64,000 nt of DNA, taken from positions 1 through 64,000 of the forward strand of contig CAYYZY010000002.1 in the NCBI GenBank assembly GCA_964475955.1, written 5' to 3'. Origin of the DNA: DATKZH01 sp964475955 (GTDB taxonomy: Bacteria > Planctomycetota > Planctomycetia > Pirellulales > Thermoguttaceae). The translations under genes were made by a program, and so were the position numbers. This document shows positions 45,096 to 54,133 of this stretch, piece after piece (position 1 is the first letter of the stretch; each line of letters opens with the position of its first letter). The notes beneath the pieces are model-generated. The model was not told the origin of the DNA. It saw only the letters and a program-made list of their open reading frames with translations, and searched no databases.

Positions 45096-45849
45096 ATGAA
45101 ACAGCCCAGGTGGCTGATTCTGCTGTCCGCATTGGTGGTGGCGAGCGGCGGCCTGGTTGTCGGCCAAGAGCCGGCCGCGCAGGGGACGGTGCGCATCTTG
45201 CTGACGACCGGCGGGCACGGCTTCCAGGCGGAGCCCTTCTACGCGGCGTTCGACGCGATGCCCGCCGTCGAGTACACCAAGGCCGAACTGCCCGGCGACG
45301 CCGGCCTGCTCAAGCCCGGACTGGAACGGGAGTACGACTGCCTCGTGATGTACGACATGGTCCGGGGCATCGCGCCCGAGCAGCAGGAGGCGTTCAAGAA
45401 GCTGCTGGAGCGGGGGATCGGCGTCGTCTCGCTGCACCACAACCTGGGCGCCCATCGCGACTGGGACGAGTTCCGCAAGATCATCGGCGGCCGGTTCTGT
45501 CTCGAAGACCAGGTGATCGACGGCAAGGCGTACGAGCAGACCCCCCTGGTCGCACGGCGAGCACCTCAAGATCACCGTCACCGAGGCCGGCAAAAAACAC
45601 CCCATCACCAAGGGCGTCGGACCGTTCGAGATCCACGACGAAACGTACGGCCCGTTCTACACCGCGCCGGGCATCCGCGTGCTCCTCAAGACCGATCACC
45701 CCAAGAACCACCCCGACGTCGCCTGGACCACCAGCTTCGCCAAGAGCCGGGTGTTCTACCTGATGCTCGGGCACGACAAGTTCGCCTACGAGAACCCCAA
45801 CTTCCGCAAGCTGGTCCACCGAGGGATCCGTTGGGCCGCCGAGAAGTAA
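45096..45849 (+). pseudogene. ThuA-like protein, frameshifted in a C6 tract
   Basis: The frame starting at ATG 45096 encodes a signal peptide (about 1-25) and the N-terminal half of a ThuA-like class I glutamine amidotransferase-fold protein (ILLTTGGHGFQAEPFY, SLHHNLG). At 45541-45546 a run of six C shifts the frame: with five C the protein would continue TPWSHGEHLKITV and then match ThuA to the end (GPFEIHDETYGP, LLKTDHPKN, VAWTTSFAKSRVFYLMLGHD, HRGIRWAAEK) with a stop at 45847-45849. The intact length would be about 250 residues. The lesion is a single-base insertion or a sequencing or assembly error; slippage or phase variation is also possible. ThuA-family proteins are common in planctomycete sugar-use loci. 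Confidence 0.85.
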
Positions 45850-45889
45850 CGCGCGACGCGACCGCGAGCCGTCGAGGAAGGAGAACCAC

Positions 45890-47212
45890 ATGACGCCGCG
45901 ACTCTTGATGGGCCTGGCCGCGCTGGCGGCCGGCATGGCGGGCACGGGCCGTGCCTGGGATGCACCGAACAATCTGGCGTTTCGGCCGGCCGAGGAGGAG
46001 GGGTTCTACGCCTTCGATACGGGCGTGCTCCGGGGCAAAGTCCGGCTGAACGGCCGATCGCAGGGGATCACGGAGCTCGCGCACGTGCCGTCGGGCCAGC
46101 CGATCGCCGCGGGCGGCCGGCTTCCGGGGCTTTTCAGCTACTACCGCGTTCTGGCCGCAAACGCCCGCTACGGCAAGGCCGCGCGGGACTGGCCCACCCG
46201 GACGAGGATCCTTCCCGACGGCGCGCTGGAGGTCTTTTGGCCGGCGGGCGAAGGCCATCCGCTGGAGATGACGGCCGTCTACCGCTTTAGCGCCCCCGAC
46301 ACGCTCGACGTGCTGACCACGGTCAAGCCGCTGGAGGACATGGCGGCGCTGGAGATCTTCACGTCGGCGTACTTCGAGAAGCCGTTTCGCGCCCGGGTGT
46401 ACGTCACGCCGCCCGGCGACGCGGCGACCGGCCCCCGCTTCGTGCCGGTCGATCGGCCGCCCGACGCGAGGGGCCGCTACGTGATGATCCCGCGCGACGA
46501 GCGGGCGCTGGCGTGGATTCGGGACGGCCGCTGGACGCACCCCCCGAATCCGGTCGACTGGGACGTGATCCGCTGGTTGGCCGCCCCGCTGGCGATGCGT
46601 CGCGACGAATCGACCGGCCTGACCGCCCTGATGATGTGCCCGGCGCGCGACTGCTTCTCGGTCTCCAGCCCCTGGAACCCGGCCACGCCCGGGGCGGGCG
46701 GCTACCGTTCGCTGTACCACTCGCTGTTCGGGCGCGACATGAAGGCCGGCCAGACGGCCCAAGCCCGTTGCCGGCTGGTGGTCGCCCGGGGCATTTCCGA
46801 CCGCGAGGCCGTGCGCCGATACGAACGGTATCTCGAGGAGTTGCGCGAGACGGGCTCGTCTTCGGCGAGTCGGGAGGCGGGCACGATCGAACTGACCGAC
46901 GACGACAACGGTAAGACGGTGGCCGCCCCCGTGGGGACGCGAATCGAGATCGCGCTTGAGGGCAATCCGACCACGGGCTACTCCTGGCAGGTCGCCTCGA
47001 TCGAAGGCGACGCAGTGGAGCAGGTCGGCGAGGTCGAGTACCAGACGCGGCCGCACCGGCCCGGCATGGTGGGCGTCGGCGGCACGTTCTCGGCCGTACT
47101 GAAGGCCCTCAAGCCCGGCCGGTCGACCGTCACCCTCCACTACGCCCGACCGTGGGAGAAGGACAAGCCGCCTGCCAGGACCTTTCGGATCACCGTACGC
47201 GTGGGCGAGTGA
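45890..47212 (+). CDS. Secreted protein fused to a C-terminal chagasin-type (I42) inhibitor domain
   Basis: The 440-residue protein starts at an ATG 6 bases after AAGGAG. A signal peptide (about 1-23) leads into a beta-rich domain of about 290 residues with galactose-mutarotase-like or sugar-binding character (VRLNGRSQGITELAHVPSG, GALEVFWPAGEGHPLEMTAVY); I do not know its activity. Residues about 330-440 match chagasin, the family I42 inhibitor of papain-like cysteine proteases. All three inhibitory loops can be seen: NPTTGYSW (359-366), GVGG (395-398) and RPWE (420-423). Chagasin domains usually occur alone; fusion to a sugar-type domain is unusual. It lies 40 bases after the ThuA gene. Confidence 0.78.
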   Translation: MTPRLLMGLAALAAGMAGTGRAWDAPNNLAFRPAEEEGFYAFDTGVLRGKVRLNGRSQGITELAHVPSGQPIAAGGRLPGLFSYYRVLAANARYGKAARDWPTRTRILPDGALEVFWPAGEGHPLEMTAVYRFSAPDTLDVLTTVKPLEDMAALEIFTSAYFEKPFRARVYVTPPGDAATGPRFVPVDRPPDARGRYVMIPRDERALAWIRDGRWTHPPNPVDWDVIRWLAAPLAMRRDESTGLTALMMCPARDCFSVSSPWNPATPGAGGYRSLYHSLFGRDMKAGQTAQARCRLVVARGISDREAVRRYERYLEELRETGSSSASREAGTIELTDDDNGKTVAAPVGTRIEIALEGNPTTGYSWQVASIEGDAVEQVGEVEYQTRPHRPGMVGVGGTFSAVLKALKPGRSTVTLHYARPWEKDKPPARTFRITVRVGE

Positions 47213-47330
47213 AAGCCGACCGATCCGCGCGGCTCGCACCCGACCCGGCCGGTTTTTGGGCGGATTCGTAGGTGGCAGGCCCTTTGTTGCCCAGGGACGT
47301 GCTGCCGGTTTCGCAGTTGGACGAGGCTCG

Positions 47331-48758
47331 GTGAAGCAGCCAGGGAGTGAAGCGGCCCGGAAGGCGAAGCGGCGTCGGCGGTGGCGTCTGTTGGGGCGTT
47401 GCGCGGCCTTCGCGGCGGCCGTGGTGCTTGCGGCGTGTGCGCTGCCGTGGTCGTGGTCGTCGCTGGTGTTGCCGTCGCTGAGCCCGTTCGTGCTGGTCGC
47501 CTCGGCGGTGGCGGCGCGGAGCGTCGGGCTGGCGGCGCTTGTGGGTATGCCCGTCCTGGTGCTGGTGGTCTTCCGCCGGCGCTGGTTCTGCCGGTACGTG
47601 TGCCCGGTCGGGTTGCTCACCGAGCAGGCGGGCCGGTTGCGGCGTGGGGGCAAGAGGTGGACGCGGCGGCTGCCGCGGGTGGGGACGTGGATCGTCCTTC
47701 TGACGCTCGGCGGCGCGTGCTTCGGCTATCCGGTCCTGTTGTGGCTCGACCCGTTGCCGATCTTCCAGGGTGTTTTCAGACTCTGGCAGACGCCCCTGAG
47801 CCCGGCGGGGCGCGCGTCGGCCGCGGTCCTGGCGGCGATTCTCGTCCTCAGCGCGATCCTCCCCGGCGCGTGGTGCCTGCGGGTGTGCCCGCTCGGAGCA
47901 ACCCAGGAGTTGCTTCACTCCCCCTGGCGCAAAAAAGGGGTCAGGAGCGTCCTTTCGGGCTTGTCCCGCGCGAAGTCGGTAGGGTGCGTGCTTGCACGCA
48001 CGTCGGAGAGCCGTGGTCTCCGCGTGGGTGCAAGCACCCACCCTACGGGTTTTCCGACAACTAGCAGCGTTCTTTCGGGCTTGTCCCGCGCGAAGGGAGC
48101 AGAAAGGGCTCCTGGCGCCCGTTCCGTGCCGCGGCGGTCGATCCTGTCGGCCGGGTTCGGGGCGCTCTGCGCGGGGTTTGGGGCCAAATGGGCGATTGAC
48201 CGCTGGTTTCCTATCCCGGACGCACGGGGATTCCCGCTTCGGCCGCCCGGGGCGGTCGACGAGTGGCAGTTCACCGGCCTGTGCGTCCGCTGCGGCAACT
48301 GCCTGCGCGCCTGCCCGACGGGCATCCTCGAGCCCGACGAGCGGCCCGGCCGCGTGGCGGGCTGGCTTGCCCCGGTGGTCCGCTTCCGCGAGGGCTACTG
48401 CCGGGAAGACTGCCGCGCGTGCACGCAGGTCTGCCCGAGCGGCGCGATCGCGCGGCTTCCGCTCGACCGGAAGCGGGCGTGGCCGATCGGCCTGGCCGTG
48501 CTCGACCCGTCGATCTGCTATCTGTACTACGACCGGGAGTGCGACATCTGCGCGCGCATGTGCCCCTACGAGGCGATCGAGATCGTGTGGAATGAAGCGG
48601 AGTACATTGCCCTGCCGCGCGTCGACGCCGAGAAGTGCCCGGGCTGCGGCGCGTGCGAAGCCGCCTGTCCCGGCACGAACGAATGGGAACGCGAGCACGC
48701 CGCCGAGCCGATCCCGCTGCGCAAGGCGATCGCGGTTCGGTGGGTGGAACGCCGCTGA
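47331..48758 (+). CDS. NapH/NosR-like membrane polyferredoxin with in-frame repeat insert
   Basis: From GTG 47331 the protein is 475 residues. A membrane part with four helices (about 22-40, 48-80, 117-140, 163-180) carries the motifs CRYVCPVG (87-94) and CLRVCPLG (182-189) of NapH-type quinol-linked proteins. The C-terminal region has four Cys clusters for iron-sulfur centres (CVRCGNCLRACP, CREDCRACTQVCP, CDICARMCP, CPGCGACEAACP). Between the two, residues about 203-262 come from nested repeats: SVLSGLSRAK occurs at 206-215 and 246-255, flanking a palindrome. Without this insert the protein matches the expected layout. Likely role: electron transfer from the quinone pool to an unknown partner. 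A GTG at 47256 would add 25 residues and is less likely. Confidence 0.85.
   Translation: MKQPGSEAARKAKRRRRWRLLGRCAAFAAAVVLAACALPWSWSSLVLPSLSPFVLVASAVAARSVGLAALVGMPVLVLVVFRRRWFCRYVCPVGLLTEQAGRLRRGGKRWTRRLPRVGTWIVLLTLGGACFGYPVLLWLDPLPIFQGVFRLWQTPLSPAGRASAAVLAAILVLSAILPGAWCLRVCPLGATQELLHSPWRKKGVRSVLSGLSRAKSVGCVLARTSESRGLRVGASTHPTGFPTTSSVLSGLSRAKGAERAPGARSVPRRSILSAGFGALCAGFGAKWAIDRWFPIPDARGFPLRPPGAVDEWQFTGLCVRCGNCLRACPTGILEPDERPGRVAGWLAPVVRFREGYCREDCRACTQVCPSGAIARLPLDRKRAWPIGLAVLDPSICYLYYDRECDICARMCPYEAIEIVWNEAEYIALPRVDAEKCPGCGACEAACPGTNEWEREHAAEPIPLRKAIAVRWVERR
47946..48095. repeat. Nested direct and inverted repeats inside a gene (family G)
   Basis: A 30-bp unit starting AGCGTCCTTTCGGGCTTGTC at 47946-47975 recurs at 48066-48095 with one change, exactly 120 bp (40 codons) apart. 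Between them, GTAGGGTGCGTGCTTGCACG... at 47979-48001 is inverted at 48024-48046 with two mismatches of 23. All of it stays in frame within the polyferredoxin gene. Confidence 0.9.
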
Positions 48759-48912
48759 ATATTCGTGCGCGACCGGCGAATACGATCTGTAGAGAACGCC
48801 CTCCGCCGGGTTCGGCCGCACGAGAATCCGCAGCGGGGCAGAGGCCGATCCCTGCCGTCACGACGAGCGCGCCAGGAAATCGCACACGGTCATTTGGCTG
48901 GGAGCCTTTGTG

Positions 48913-49371
48913 ATGAACGACGAGCAATCGCCCCCCGAAGAGAAGCCTCCGGTCCTTGCTCGCGTCCGCTTCGTCCCCGCGCTTCAGGGGGCCGTGCTGG
49001 CGTTCCTCTTGGCGATGGCAATGGGGTTTCTCTGGGGAATTGTGGGGCTGATTCTCGCCTTCGCGGTCAGGGCGACGCCCGAGTCGATCGAAGCATTCGC
49101 CGAGTCGCCCGTCGTGTTCGTGATCGCCTCCATTGTGGCACTCATCCCCCCCCTGGTCGGCGGCTACTACACGGCGCGAGCGACCGAGGAGTTCGAAGTG
49201 GAGAACGGAGCCGCGGTGGGCGTCTTTTACGTGGTACTCTCGGCGGCCTTCGTAAACGTTCTCGGCGAGGGGGCCGAGCTTCTGGACTGGCACACCGTTC
49301 TGCAATACGTCCTGGAGATCGCCGCGGCGGTCGGCGGGGCCGTCCTCCGGCGCCACGTCATCGTGTTCTGA
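48913..49371 (+). CDS. Small four-helix membrane protein
   Basis: ATG 48913 (or GTG 48910) gives 152 residues. After a Pro/Glu-rich N-terminus come hydrophobic segments at about 24-52, 65-85, 98-118 and 125-145 with short loops. VGGYYTARATEEFEVENGAAVGV resembles the 'GGYxAAR' motif of small TM proteins of the DUF3792/TIGR04086 type, but I only suggest this. It has no obvious link to its neighbours; the polyferredoxin gene ends 150 bases upstream. Confidence 0.6.
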   Translation: MNDEQSPPEEKPPVLARVRFVPALQGAVLAFLLAMAMGFLWGIVGLILAFAVRATPESIEAFAESPVVFVIASIVALIPPLVGGYYTARATEEFEVENGAAVGVFYVVLSAAFVNVLGEGAELLDWHTVLQYVLEIAAAVGGAVLRRHVIVF

Positions 49372-49421
49372 TCGACGAGGTCCTCTCTTGCCTGCGGGGT
49401 CTTGGTGGTCTTCGCGCCCAT
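49371..49421 (-). pseudogene. Possible N-terminal remnant of a ParE/RelE toxin
   Basis: Directly downstream of the antitoxin gene, the minus strand reads MGAKTTKTPQAREDLVD, which resembles the first helix-strand of ParE toxins. The similarity stops after about 17 codons, where the sequence runs into the end of the membrane protein gene on the other strand. I infer that a deletion removed the rest of the toxin. Confidence 0.4.
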
Positions 49422-49437
49422 CCTCAAGCACCCAAGC

Positions 49438-49698
49438 TCAGGCATCGTTTCGCGCGACGTGGCGGCGCTCGATTTCGGCGCGGATGTCCGCCCAGTCTTT
49501 GGCAGTCATCGGCGTGGATTTCCCGCTTTCGAGCCCCTTGAGGATCTCCTGCTCCAGGGCCTCTCGCGCCCTCTCTCGTTGGTCAGAGCGAATCAGGTCC
49601 CGTATGTATTCGCTTGCGCTACTGTAACCCCCCCGTTGGACCTGTTCCCGAACGAACTGCTTCATGGCCTCGGGCAGGGCGATGTTCATGGTGTTCAT
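49438..49698 (-). CDS. parD: ParD-family antitoxin
   Basis: The ATG at 49698 with GGAGGAG upstream gives 86 residues. The N-terminal part NIALPEAMKQFVREQVQRGGYSSASEYIRDLIR is the ribbon-helix-helix DNA-binding domain of ParD, with the signature GYSSASEYIRDLIR. The C-terminal acidic/basic helix (about 50-86) normally wraps the ParE toxin. In an intact module parE follows at once downstream; here only a short fragment can be seen (49371-49421), so this is an orphan antitoxin that may still regulate its own promoter or neutralise toxins from elsewhere. Confidence 0.85.
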   Translation of the reverse strand: MNTMNIALPEAMKQFVREQVQRGGYSSASEYIRDLIRSDQRERAREALEQEILKGLESGKSTPMTAKDWADIRAEIERRHVARNDA

Positions 49699-49898
49699 AG
49701 GGTCTCCTCCCAATGACAGCCTACGAGTATTGGCAAGAATTGTCAACCAGGCGCCAACCGATCCGGGCGCGTGCACGGGTCACGCACACTGACGCTGGCG
49801 ATGCTGGTGCGCGACCTTGCCTGAGACGCCGAGTTGGGCTAGGTTCAGCGTCTTGAACGAGGTCCAAACCGCCACACTCCCTTTGAAACCTGGAATCG

Positions 49899-51422
49899 AT
49901 GGCGAAACCGAGTCAGAACGCGATCAGCCCCACCCGGGCGGAAGACTACCCCGAATGGTACCAGCAGGTGATCCGGGCGGCGGATTTGGCCGAGAACTCC
50001 CCGGTGAGGGGGTGCATGGTCATCAAACCGTGGGGATACAGCCTGTGGGAGAACTTCCAGCGGATCCTCGACGAGCGGTTCCGGGAGACCGGGCACCGAA
50101 ACGCCTATTTTCCCCTGTTTATCCCGCTTAGTTTCCTGGCCAAGGAGGCGGCGCACGTCGAGGGGTTCGCCAAGGAGTGCGCGGTGGTCACCCACCACCG
50201 GCTCGAGGCTTCCGAAGACGGCAGCCTAGTCCCCACCGGCCGGCTGGAGGAGCCGCTGGTGGTGCGCCCCACCTCGGAGACGATCATCGGCGAGATGTTC
50301 GCCCGGTGGGTCCAGTCGTACCGCGACTTGCCGCTTCTGATCAACCAGTGGGCGAACGTGGTCCGGTGGGAGATGCGCACGCGCCTCTTCCTGCGGACCG
50401 CCGAGTTCCTCTGGCAGGAGGGACACACGGCCCACGCCACGGCGGAGGAGGCCCGCGAGGAGACGATGCGCATCCTCGACCTCTACGCCGACTTTGCCGA
50501 AAACTGCATGGCGATGCCGGTCATCAAGGGCGAAAAGACCGAGGGCGAGCGATTCCCCGGCGCGCTGGCGACGTTCGCCATCGAGGCGATGATGCAGGAC
50601 CGCAAGGCCCTTCAGGCGGGCACGTCGCACTTTTTGGGCCAGAACTTCGCCCAGGCCGCCGACATCAAGTTCCTCAGCGCCGAGGGCCAGGAGGAGTTCG
50701 CCTGGACGACCTCCTGGGGCGTTTCCACTCGCTTGATCGGCGGCCTGGTGATGACCCATGGGGACGACGACGGGCTGGTGCTGCCGCCCCGCGTGGCCCC
50801 GGCCCACGTGGCGATCCTGCCGGTGATTCACAAGGAGGAAACCCGGGCCGAAGTGATGGACTACTGCGAGAAGTTGGCCGTCCAGCTTCGCGGCCTCACG
50901 TACCACGGCGAGCCGGTGCGCGTGGAGCTCGACGCGCGGGACCTTCGCGGCGGCGAGAAGGTTTGGTCGTGGATCAAGAAGGGGGTCCCCATCCGCCTGG
51001 AGCTGGGGCCCCGCGACGTTGCGAAGGACGCCGTGTTCGCGGGCCGCCGCGACCGCCCCCACAAGCAGCGCGAGAGCATTCCCCGCGACCGGTTCGTCGC
51101 GACGCTCTCCGAACTGCTCGACGACATCCAGAATACGCTCCTGGAGCGCGCCCGGACGTTCCGCCGCGAGCAGACGGTCGAGATCGACACGAAGGACGCG
51201 TTCTACGACTACTTCACGCCCGCCGACCGCGACAAGCCTGAGATCCACGGCGGGTTCGCGCTGTGCCACTGGAACGGCGACGCGGAGGTGGAAGAGCAGG
51301 TGAAGCGCGACCTGCAAGTGACAATCCGCTGCATTCCGCTCGACGCGGCGGAGGAGCCGGGCACGTGCCCGTTCTCAGGCAGGCCGAGCCCTCGGCGCGT
51401 GGTGTTCGCCAAGGGGTATTGA
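49899..51422 (+). CDS. proS: Proline--tRNA ligase, archaeal/eukaryote-like type
   Basis: This 507-residue class II synthetase charges tRNA-Pro. Motif 2 is seen in VVRWEMRTRLFLRTAEFLWQEGHTAHATAEEA and motif 3 in the GLVMTHGDDDGLVLPPRVAP segment. The short form without the bacterial editing insertion and with a C-terminal extension ending PSPRRVVFAKGY belongs to the archaeal/eukaryotic (ProS3) type, also used by some bacteria. It is monocistronic; a perfect stem-loop element at 51455-51528 follows the stop. Confidence 0.95.
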   Translation: MAKPSQNAISPTRAEDYPEWYQQVIRAADLAENSPVRGCMVIKPWGYSLWENFQRILDERFRETGHRNAYFPLFIPLSFLAKEAAHVEGFAKECAVVTHHRLEASEDGSLVPTGRLEEPLVVRPTSETIIGEMFARWVQSYRDLPLLINQWANVVRWEMRTRLFLRTAEFLWQEGHTAHATAEEAREETMRILDLYADFAENCMAMPVIKGEKTEGERFPGALATFAIEAMMQDRKALQAGTSHFLGQNFAQAADIKFLSAEGQEEFAWTTSWGVSTRLIGGLVMTHGDDDGLVLPPRVAPAHVAILPVIHKEETRAEVMDYCEKLAVQLRGLTYHGEPVRVELDARDLRGGEKVWSWIKKGVPIRLELGPRDVAKDAVFAGRRDRPHKQRESIPRDRFVATLSELLDDIQNTLLERARTFRREQTVEIDTKDAFYDYFTPADRDKPEIHGGFALCHWNGDAEVEEQVKRDLQVTIRCIPLDAAEEPGTCPFSGRPSPRRVVFAKGY

Positions 51423-51454
51423 AAAGGGGGAGTGAAGCCTTCGTTCGCAGGACG

Positions 51455-51528
51455 GGTGCCATGCCCACGCTTGCGTGGGCATGTTCGTCGGGGTTTTCGC
51501 ATGCCCACGCAAGCGTGGGCATGGCACC
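51455..51528. repeat. Perfect 29-bp inverted repeat (family E) between convergent genes
   Basis: The left arm (51455-51483) contains ATGCCCACGCTTGCGTGGGC and the right arm (51500-51528) is its exact reverse complement. Each arm is itself a palindrome. It lies between proS and the protease gene, both of which end here, so it may serve as a bidirectional terminator. Confidence 0.85.
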
Positions 51529-51548
51529 GCGATCACCGGGTCCGCGGC

Positions 51549-53675
51549 TCAGTTCTGCGGCGCTTGGTCGCGGAGTTTGAGGTAGTCGACGGTGATGGCC
51601 AGGGCTTCGTCGAGATAGTAGTTTCGCTCGATGCCGTTGTCGCTGGAGTCGCTCATCTGCTGAATGGTCTCTTTCTCTTCCTTGTCGGCGTTGAGCTCCT
51701 CCATTTCCGCCCGGAACTTGGCCTCGTTGAGCGTGACGGTCTTCCGCTCCTTGCGTTCCAGGTATCGGTCGATGTCGTCGAGGATTTCCTGGAAGTCCTC
51801 CGACGCCTTGCGGCGCTGGCTGGAGAGATAGCTGAGGCGGTCGGCGATCGTCTCGTTGACGTAGCCGAGCTTCTGGAATTCGAGCGGCTGGACGCGGCTG
51901 AAGGGAATGGGGAAGTCGAGGTCCGACTCGCTGACGTCGAGGTGCGTGGTCAGCGAGGGGAGTTCGACGTCGGCCAGAACGCCGCGATTCTGGGTGCTCG
52001 CGCCGCTGGGACGGTAGAACTGCTGCATGGTGATCTTCAGCGCGCCGTAGTTGCGCGTGTTGGGCGCGCCGAACAGCGGTTGCCCAAGGTCCATCAGGCT
52101 TTGAACGGTCCCCTTGCCGTGGGTGGCGCGATCGCCGACGATCAGGCCCCGGCCGTAGTCCTGGATCGCGCCGGCCAGGATCTCGCTGGCGCTGGCGCTG
52201 AACTTGCTGATCAAGACGACCAGCGGGCCCGACCAGCACCCCTCGGGGTCGAGCACGAACCGGCCTTGGAAGCGGTCTTCCAACTCGATGAGCGATCGGG
52301 CCCGGGGCGGCGCCCGGTACTGAAGCACCCGGTTGCCCGTGCCCTTCACCTGCACGACGACCGCCTCCTCCTCGACAAAGAGCCCCGTGAGGTTGATCGC
52401 CTCGGTGAGCGATCCGCCGCCGTTTTGCCGCAGGTCGAGCACGATGGCGTCGACGCCTTCGGCGCGGAACTCCTTGATGATCTTCTCCACGTCGACGGTG
52501 CTGCTCTTGTAGTTCGAGGCTCCTCGGCGCGCGCCGGACATGTCCATGTAGAAGCTGGGAAGATCGATCACGCCGACGTGGAACGGCTTGCCGTCGGGCC
52601 TCTCGCCGGCCTGGAGGATCTCGCCCTGGGCCTCGCTGTCTTTGAGTTCGATTCGGTCGCGCTTGATGGCGATGATCTTCCGTTCGGGGCCTTCGGCCGC
52701 CATGACCTCCAGGCGGACGGTCGTGCCTCGCGGCCCGCGGATCCGCTTGACCACGTTCTTCAGCTTCATGTTGACGACGTCTTCGATCTCGCCGTCTTCG
52801 CCCTCGCCGACGCCGACGATGCGGTCCTCGACCTGGAGCTCGCCCTGCTTGTCGGCCGCGCCGCCGGGGATGATCTTCTTGACGACCGTCTCGCCGTCGA
52901 CCGATTGCAGCGCCGCGCCGATCCCCTGGAGCTGGAGGCCCATCACGATGTTGAAGTTGTCGAGCGTATCGGGCGACATGTAGGTGGTGTGCGGATCGTA
53001 CGACGTGGTCATGGCCGTCAGGTAGATCTCGAGCAGCTCCTCGCGGTCGGTCTGGTGGAGGCGGCGGAAGCGGCTCTCGTACCGCGAGTGCAGCTTCTCG
53101 AGGGCTTCCTCGTCGTTCATGTCGTCGAGCTTCAGTGACAGGAGGTCGAACTTGATCAGCTTCCGCCAACGCTCGCGCGCTTCTTCCGGGTTTCGGGGGT
53201 AAGTCACCAGGTCGGGATCGCGGACGATTTCCTCGTCGATCGTGAAATCGTGTTCCATCGCCAGGAGCTCTTCAACCGTCTTGGCCCGTTCGTCGGTGCG
53301 TTCGAGCAACGTGTCGAAGACCTCGTAGGCGAAGCCGAGGAACTCGTCGAAGCGGCGATCCTTGACCAGGTCGTCGAGTTTCTTCCTTTTGGCGAGGAAG
53401 CGGTCGACGTCGGACTGGTAGAAATAGAGCTTCCAGGGGTCGATGTTCTCCAGGAACGTCGTCAGCGAGCGCTCGGAGATCTCGTCGTCCATGGGGTGCT
53501 CGGTGAGATGCTCGCTCTGCAACAGCTTGGTCACGACCAGCGCGATCGTGCGGTCCTGGGCCCTCGGCGGCTCGGGTTCGGCCGACGCCGGAATCCACGA
53601 GATCCACAGAATCGAGACGCCGAGCAGGGCCACCAGCCACGGAAGATACTTCGCACGTACGGTCGGACGAGTCAT
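51549..53675 (-). CDS. prc: Carboxy-terminal processing protease (S41, Prc/Tsp type)
   Basis: The 708-residue periplasmic protease has a signal anchor (about 10-31), an N-terminal helical region, a PDZ domain (about 240-330, with MGLQLQGIGAAL and PGGAADKQGELQVEDRIVGVGEG) and the S41 core. The catalytic pair is probably Ser495 (KFSASASEILAGAIQDYG) and Lys521 (ATHGKGTVQ). The C-terminal 110 residues are the helical Prc-specific tail. It degrades or trims periplasmic proteins from their C-terminus. The length agrees with the Prc group. Confidence 0.94.
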   Translation of the reverse strand: MTRPTVRAKYLPWLVALLGVSILWISWIPASAEPEPPRAQDRTIALVVTKLLQSEHLTEHPMDDEISERSLTTFLENIDPWKLYFYQSDVDRFLAKRKKLDDLVKDRRFDEFLGFAYEVFDTLLERTDERAKTVEELLAMEHDFTIDEEIVRDPDLVTYPRNPEEARERWRKLIKFDLLSLKLDDMNDEEALEKLHSRYESRFRRLHQTDREELLEIYLTAMTTSYDPHTTYMSPDTLDNFNIVMGLQLQGIGAALQSVDGETVVKKIIPGGAADKQGELQVEDRIVGVGEGEDGEIEDVVNMKLKNVVKRIRGPRGTTVRLEVMAAEGPERKIIAIKRDRIELKDSEAQGEILQAGERPDGKPFHVGVIDLPSFYMDMSGARRGASNYKSSTVDVEKIIKEFRAEGVDAIVLDLRQNGGGSLTEAINLTGLFVEEEAVVVQVKGTGNRVLQYRAPPRARSLIELEDRFQGRFVLDPEGCWSGPLVVLISKFSASASEILAGAIQDYGRGLIVGDRATHGKGTVQSLMDLGQPLFGAPNTRNYGALKITMQQFYRPSGASTQNRGVLADVELPSLTTHLDVSESDLDFPIPFSRVQPLEFQKLGYVNETIADRLSYLSSQRRKASEDFQEILDDIDRYLERKERKTVTLNEAKFRAEMEELNADKEEKETIQQMSDSSDNGIERNYYLDEALAITVDYLKLRDQAPQN

Positions 53676-54133
53676 TCGAAACCCCTTGGAATTCTGGAAT
53701 TAACACAAACGCCCCGCGAGGCCGCCGATCCGGCCCCCGGGACATTCGATGACGCGTTGGCCAAGCAGTACCCAGTACACGACCGCAAGAGCGTCTCGCG
53801 GCCTTGGGCCGCAACTCCATTGGGCGAAACGGCATTCCGCCCCGACGATGCCCGCAGCCTACCCACGGACCGTCTAAACCCCGCAGTCGTCAGGCTTTTC
53901 CGTAATGGTACCCGGAAGGCTGTCCTGGAACAAGATCATCGGCGGCCGGGTCCCCCCCGTTGGCGGGACCCTCGCACCACAACCTTCCCCACCGCGGTTC
54001 GGCAGGGTACCATTTGGGGACGCGAATCTTACCTTCCCCCTTCGGGCCAAGCCCGCGCCGTCCTCCACGCGCCCAGGCACGGCCCCCCAAAAACCGTCGC
54101 TGGTTTTACAACCCCGCAAGAAGGATGCCTCGT
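53676..54133. other. Divergent intergenic region, repeat-like
   Basis: These 458 bases lie between the divergent protease and PQQ-protein genes. AATGGTACCC (53904-53913) is inverted at 54005-54014, enclosing a smaller hairpin GGTCCC/GGGACC (53949-53970); this may be another palindromic element. No gene seen. AAGAAGG near 54118-54124 is the ribosome-binding site of the next gene. Confidence 0.45.
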
